Assembly: GCA_905479025.1 (NCBI GenBank) | Contig: CAJQKX010000439.1 | Span: forward strand, 1-16,388 | From: an uncultured Paraglaciecola sp. | Lineage (GTDB): Bacteria; Pseudomonadota; Gammaproteobacteria; Enterobacterales; Alteromonadaceae | Direction: 5' to 3' | Length of the DNA stretch: 16,388 nucleotides | In this document: in pieces, positions 14,842 to 16,388 of the stretch | Layout: each line of letters starts with the position of its first letter | Numbering within the stretch: position 1 is the stretch's first letter | The notes under the pieces: model-generated | The model's input: only the letters and a program-made list of their open reading frames with translations | What the model was told of the DNA's origin: nothing | Databases searched by the model: none | Translations under genes and position numbers: made by a program

Positions 14842-15981
14842 ATGACGGATCAATTACTGTTTTGGCTATTGGCTCTGCTTGCCACTTATAGCTATTTTGG
14901 CTATCCATCAGTTCTCTATCTACTGAGTTACAGGCGCCACAAGGCTGTTTTTTCAACAGCTACCAGCGATATGCCTGCCATGACCCTTATTGTGACAGTG
15001 CATAACGAGGCGCACCGCATTCACGAAAAATTAGATGATTGCCTCAAACTTGACTATTCCGGCGAGTTGGAGATTATTGTTGCTTCCGACCACTCTACAG
15101 ACGATACCGATGAAATTGTGGCGTCCTATGAACCCCACGGAGTACGTTTAGTGCGCGCTGATAAAAGGTTTGGCAAGGAGTATGCTCAGTGGTGTGCGAT
15201 CCAAGAGGCCCACGGTACGATTTTGGTTTTTTCTGATGTGGCCACTCAAATTCCGGCCACTGCTTTACAAGCGCTTACAAAATATTTTTCTGACCCCCAA
15301 ATTGGTGCGGTATCTAGCGAAGATCGCTTTGTTAGCCGTGATGGAACGGTGGCGGGAGAGGGGGCTTATGTGCGCTATGAGATGTGGTTGAGAAAGATGG
15401 AGTCAAATACACGGGGCTTGGTAGGTTTGAGTGGCTCATTCTTTGCCGCGCGTAAAGCACTCTGCATGGATTGGGATATTGAGTCCCCGAGCGACTTTAA
15501 TACGGCGCTAAATTGCGCCACTGCCAATGTAAAAGCCGTATCAGCAAGTGATGTGATTGGCATGTACCAAGACATTAGTAATTCTGATAAAGAATATCAT
15601 CGGAAGGTGCGGACGGTATTGCGCGGAATGACGGCACTCATGCGCCACCCTGAGGTGTTGAATCCTTTTCGCTATGGCCTATTTGCATTTCAAGTTTGGA
15701 GCCATAAGGTTATGCGCTGGTTGGTGCCGTGGTTTTTACTGGCGTTATTTGCAGTGTCATTCGTAGTACAAGGTAGTAGTTGGATATATACACTGGCGCT
15801 GTTTGGGCAAATAGTATTTTATGGTATCGCTATTGCGGCGTATTGGCTGCCTACTTTGAAAAAAAATGCATTAATGAAAACAATATTTTTTTTCGTGCAG
15901 GTCAATATAGCGCTCGCACACTCTCTGGTCCTGTTGTTATCGGGCAAGCGGATGACAGTGTGGCAGCCTTCGATTCGTTAG
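14842..15981 (+). CDS. Membrane-anchored GT2-family glycosyltransferase
   Basis: About 379 residues with an N-terminal membrane helix (LLFWLLALLATYSYFGYP), a cytoplasmic GT-A domain and three C-terminal hydrophobic helices, the layout of processive-type or exopolysaccharide GT2 enzymes. Motifs in order: TLIVTVHNEAHRI, IIVASDHSTDDTDEI (nucleotide-binding Asp), DKRFGKEYAQW, VFSDVATQIP (the usual DAN-type DXD site, here DVA), GAVSSEDRF, SPSDFNTAL (candidate catalytic-base Asp) and YHRKVRTVLRG (the R-x-x-R region). It would use a nucleotide sugar and extend a membrane-bound acceptor. The frame opens with an ATG at 14788, but that adds 18 residues (MTIKRYALFF...) and has no ribosome binding site. 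The ATG at 14842 has GGAAG ten bases upstream and begins just before the first helix, so I prefer it. The aminotransferase gene follows after 13 bases, suggesting an operon. Confidence 0.87.
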   Translation: MTDQLLFWLLALLATYSYFGYPSVLYLLSYRRHKAVFSTATSDMPAMTLIVTVHNEAHRIHEKLDDCLKLDYSGELEIIVASDHSTDDTDEIVASYEPHGVRLVRADKRFGKEYAQWCAIQEAHGTILVFSDVATQIPATALQALTKYFSDPQIGAVSSEDRFVSRDGTVAGEGAYVRYEMWLRKMESNTRGLVGLSGSFFAARKALCMDWDIESPSDFNTALNCATANVKAVSASDVIGMYQDISNSDKEYHRKVRTVLRGMTALMRHPEVLNPFRYGLFAFQVWSHKVMRWLVPWFLLALFAVSFVVQGSSWIYTLALFGQIVFYGIAIAAYWLPTLKKNALMKTIFFFVQVNIALAHSLVLLLSGKRMTVWQPSIR

Positions 15982-15994
15982 CGGATATTGTTTG

Positions 15995-16388
15995 ATGTTT
16001 GGCAAGCTAGCCCCTGTGGGCAATCAGATCTCATTGAAGAAATCAGCGCCCGTCAATTGGCAGCAACAATACCCGGGCTATTCGGCGCAGCTATATGGTT
16101 CTGGCACCATGGCTCTTGCGGTGGCCATGCAACTTGCGATCAAGCAGGTATCTTGCACGCGCGGAGTTAAATGCCCCGAAGTGATTTTGCCAGCTTACGG
16201 GTGTCCCGACCTAATTAGTGCGGCAGTATTTGCCGGTTTGAAGCCAGTTTTAGTTGATTTAGAGGCTGACTCGCCGAATTATTCGTTGCCCCTATTACAG
16301 GATACCCTCAACAAAAATACGGTTGCCGTGGTTGCGGTTAACTTATTAGGTATACCCGATAAGTTAGAAAAAATACGCGTATTTTTTC
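15995..16388 (+). CDS. DegT/DnrJ/EryC1-like PLP aminotransferase, 3'-truncated by the window edge
   Basis: The frame runs open from the ATG at 15995 to the end of the window (131 residues). A short N-terminal leader is followed by LYGSGTMALAVAMQL (around 35-49), matching the SGTxAL phosphate-binding helix of the fold, then EVILPAYGCPDLISAAVFAG (around 63-82), LKPVLVDLEADSPNYS and TVAVVAVNLLGIPDKLE. These correspond to the PxYTF-like turn, the VDI/L strand and the VHLYG region of DegT-family sugar aminotransferases. Such enzymes usually aminate a nucleotide-linked keto-sugar. Here PAYGCPDLI and NLLG differ from the most common PSFTF and HLYG, so this may be a less-studied branch. The PLP-binding Lys and the C-terminal half lie outside the window, so activity cannot be judged. 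It begins 13 bases after the GT2 gene, with only a distant GGA as possible ribosome binding site. Confidence 0.8.
   Translation, partial: MFGKLAPVGNQISLKKSAPVNWQQQYPGYSAQLYGSGTMALAVAMQLAIKQVSCTRGVKCPEVILPAYGCPDLISAAVFAGLKPVLVDLEADSPNYSLPLLQDTLNKNTVAVVAVNLLGIPDKLEKIRVFF

Noticed and set aside
1..16388. tRNA, rRNA, CRISPR array, transposase or insertion sequence
   Set aside because: No cloverleaf-like stems, repeat-spacer pattern, transposase motif or paired terminal inverted repeats were seen on either strand.

Overview
The window is the interior of a polysaccharide (exopolysaccharide, capsule or O-antigen type) biosynthesis and export locus, cut at both ends. It carries a Wzx-type flippase, a Wzy/O-antigen-ligase-type membrane protein, six intact glycosyltransferases plus a broken one in the central block, an asparagine-synthase-type amidotransferase, two exported polysaccharide-active-looking proteins, a membrane-anchored family 2 glycosyltransferase and the start of a DegT-type aminotransferase. 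Gene style, moderate GC and a Tat-exported Calx-beta plus beta-helix protein suggest a Gram-negative, probably marine, gammaproteobacterium. That is inference from protein style only; no taxonomic marker lies in the window.

Layout. (1) 1-2147, + strand: the flippase (5' end missing) overlaps the polymerase/ligase by 4 bases. (2) 2298-14558, all on the - strand, read from high to low coordinates: exported ConA-like lyase or lectin (14558-13737); three overlapping glycosyltransferases (13658-10161); the amidotransferase, coupled by a TAATG junction (10161-8197); a GT8 glycosyltransferase (8152-7169); a headless glycosyltransferase fragment (7168-6740); a GT4-like enzyme (6765-5629); the Tat-exported beta-helix protein (about 5435-3606); and a last GT4 enzyme (about 3437-2298). 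(3) 14842-16388, + strand: the GT2 enzyme, then 13 bases later the truncated aminotransferase. The 229-base divergent gap at 14559-14787 should hold promoters for both directions.

How they work together (inference). The glycosyltransferases would assemble a lipid-linked repeat unit in the cytoplasm. The aminotransferase would supply an amino sugar, and the amidotransferase may amidate a uronic-acid-like residue. The flippase would move the unit across the inner membrane, and the Wzy-like protein would polymerise or ligate it. The two exported proteins would trim, modify or bind the polymer in the periplasm or outside the cell.

The most notable features are the in-frame 142-codon remnant of a lost glycosyltransferase, the pairing of two unrelated exported polysaccharide-active-looking proteins in one cluster, and two glycosyltransferases with altered EX7E motifs. 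No RNA gene, insertion sequence, CRISPR array or convincing intrinsic terminator was seen, and no stretch longer than 300 bases lacks a gene or gene remnant.
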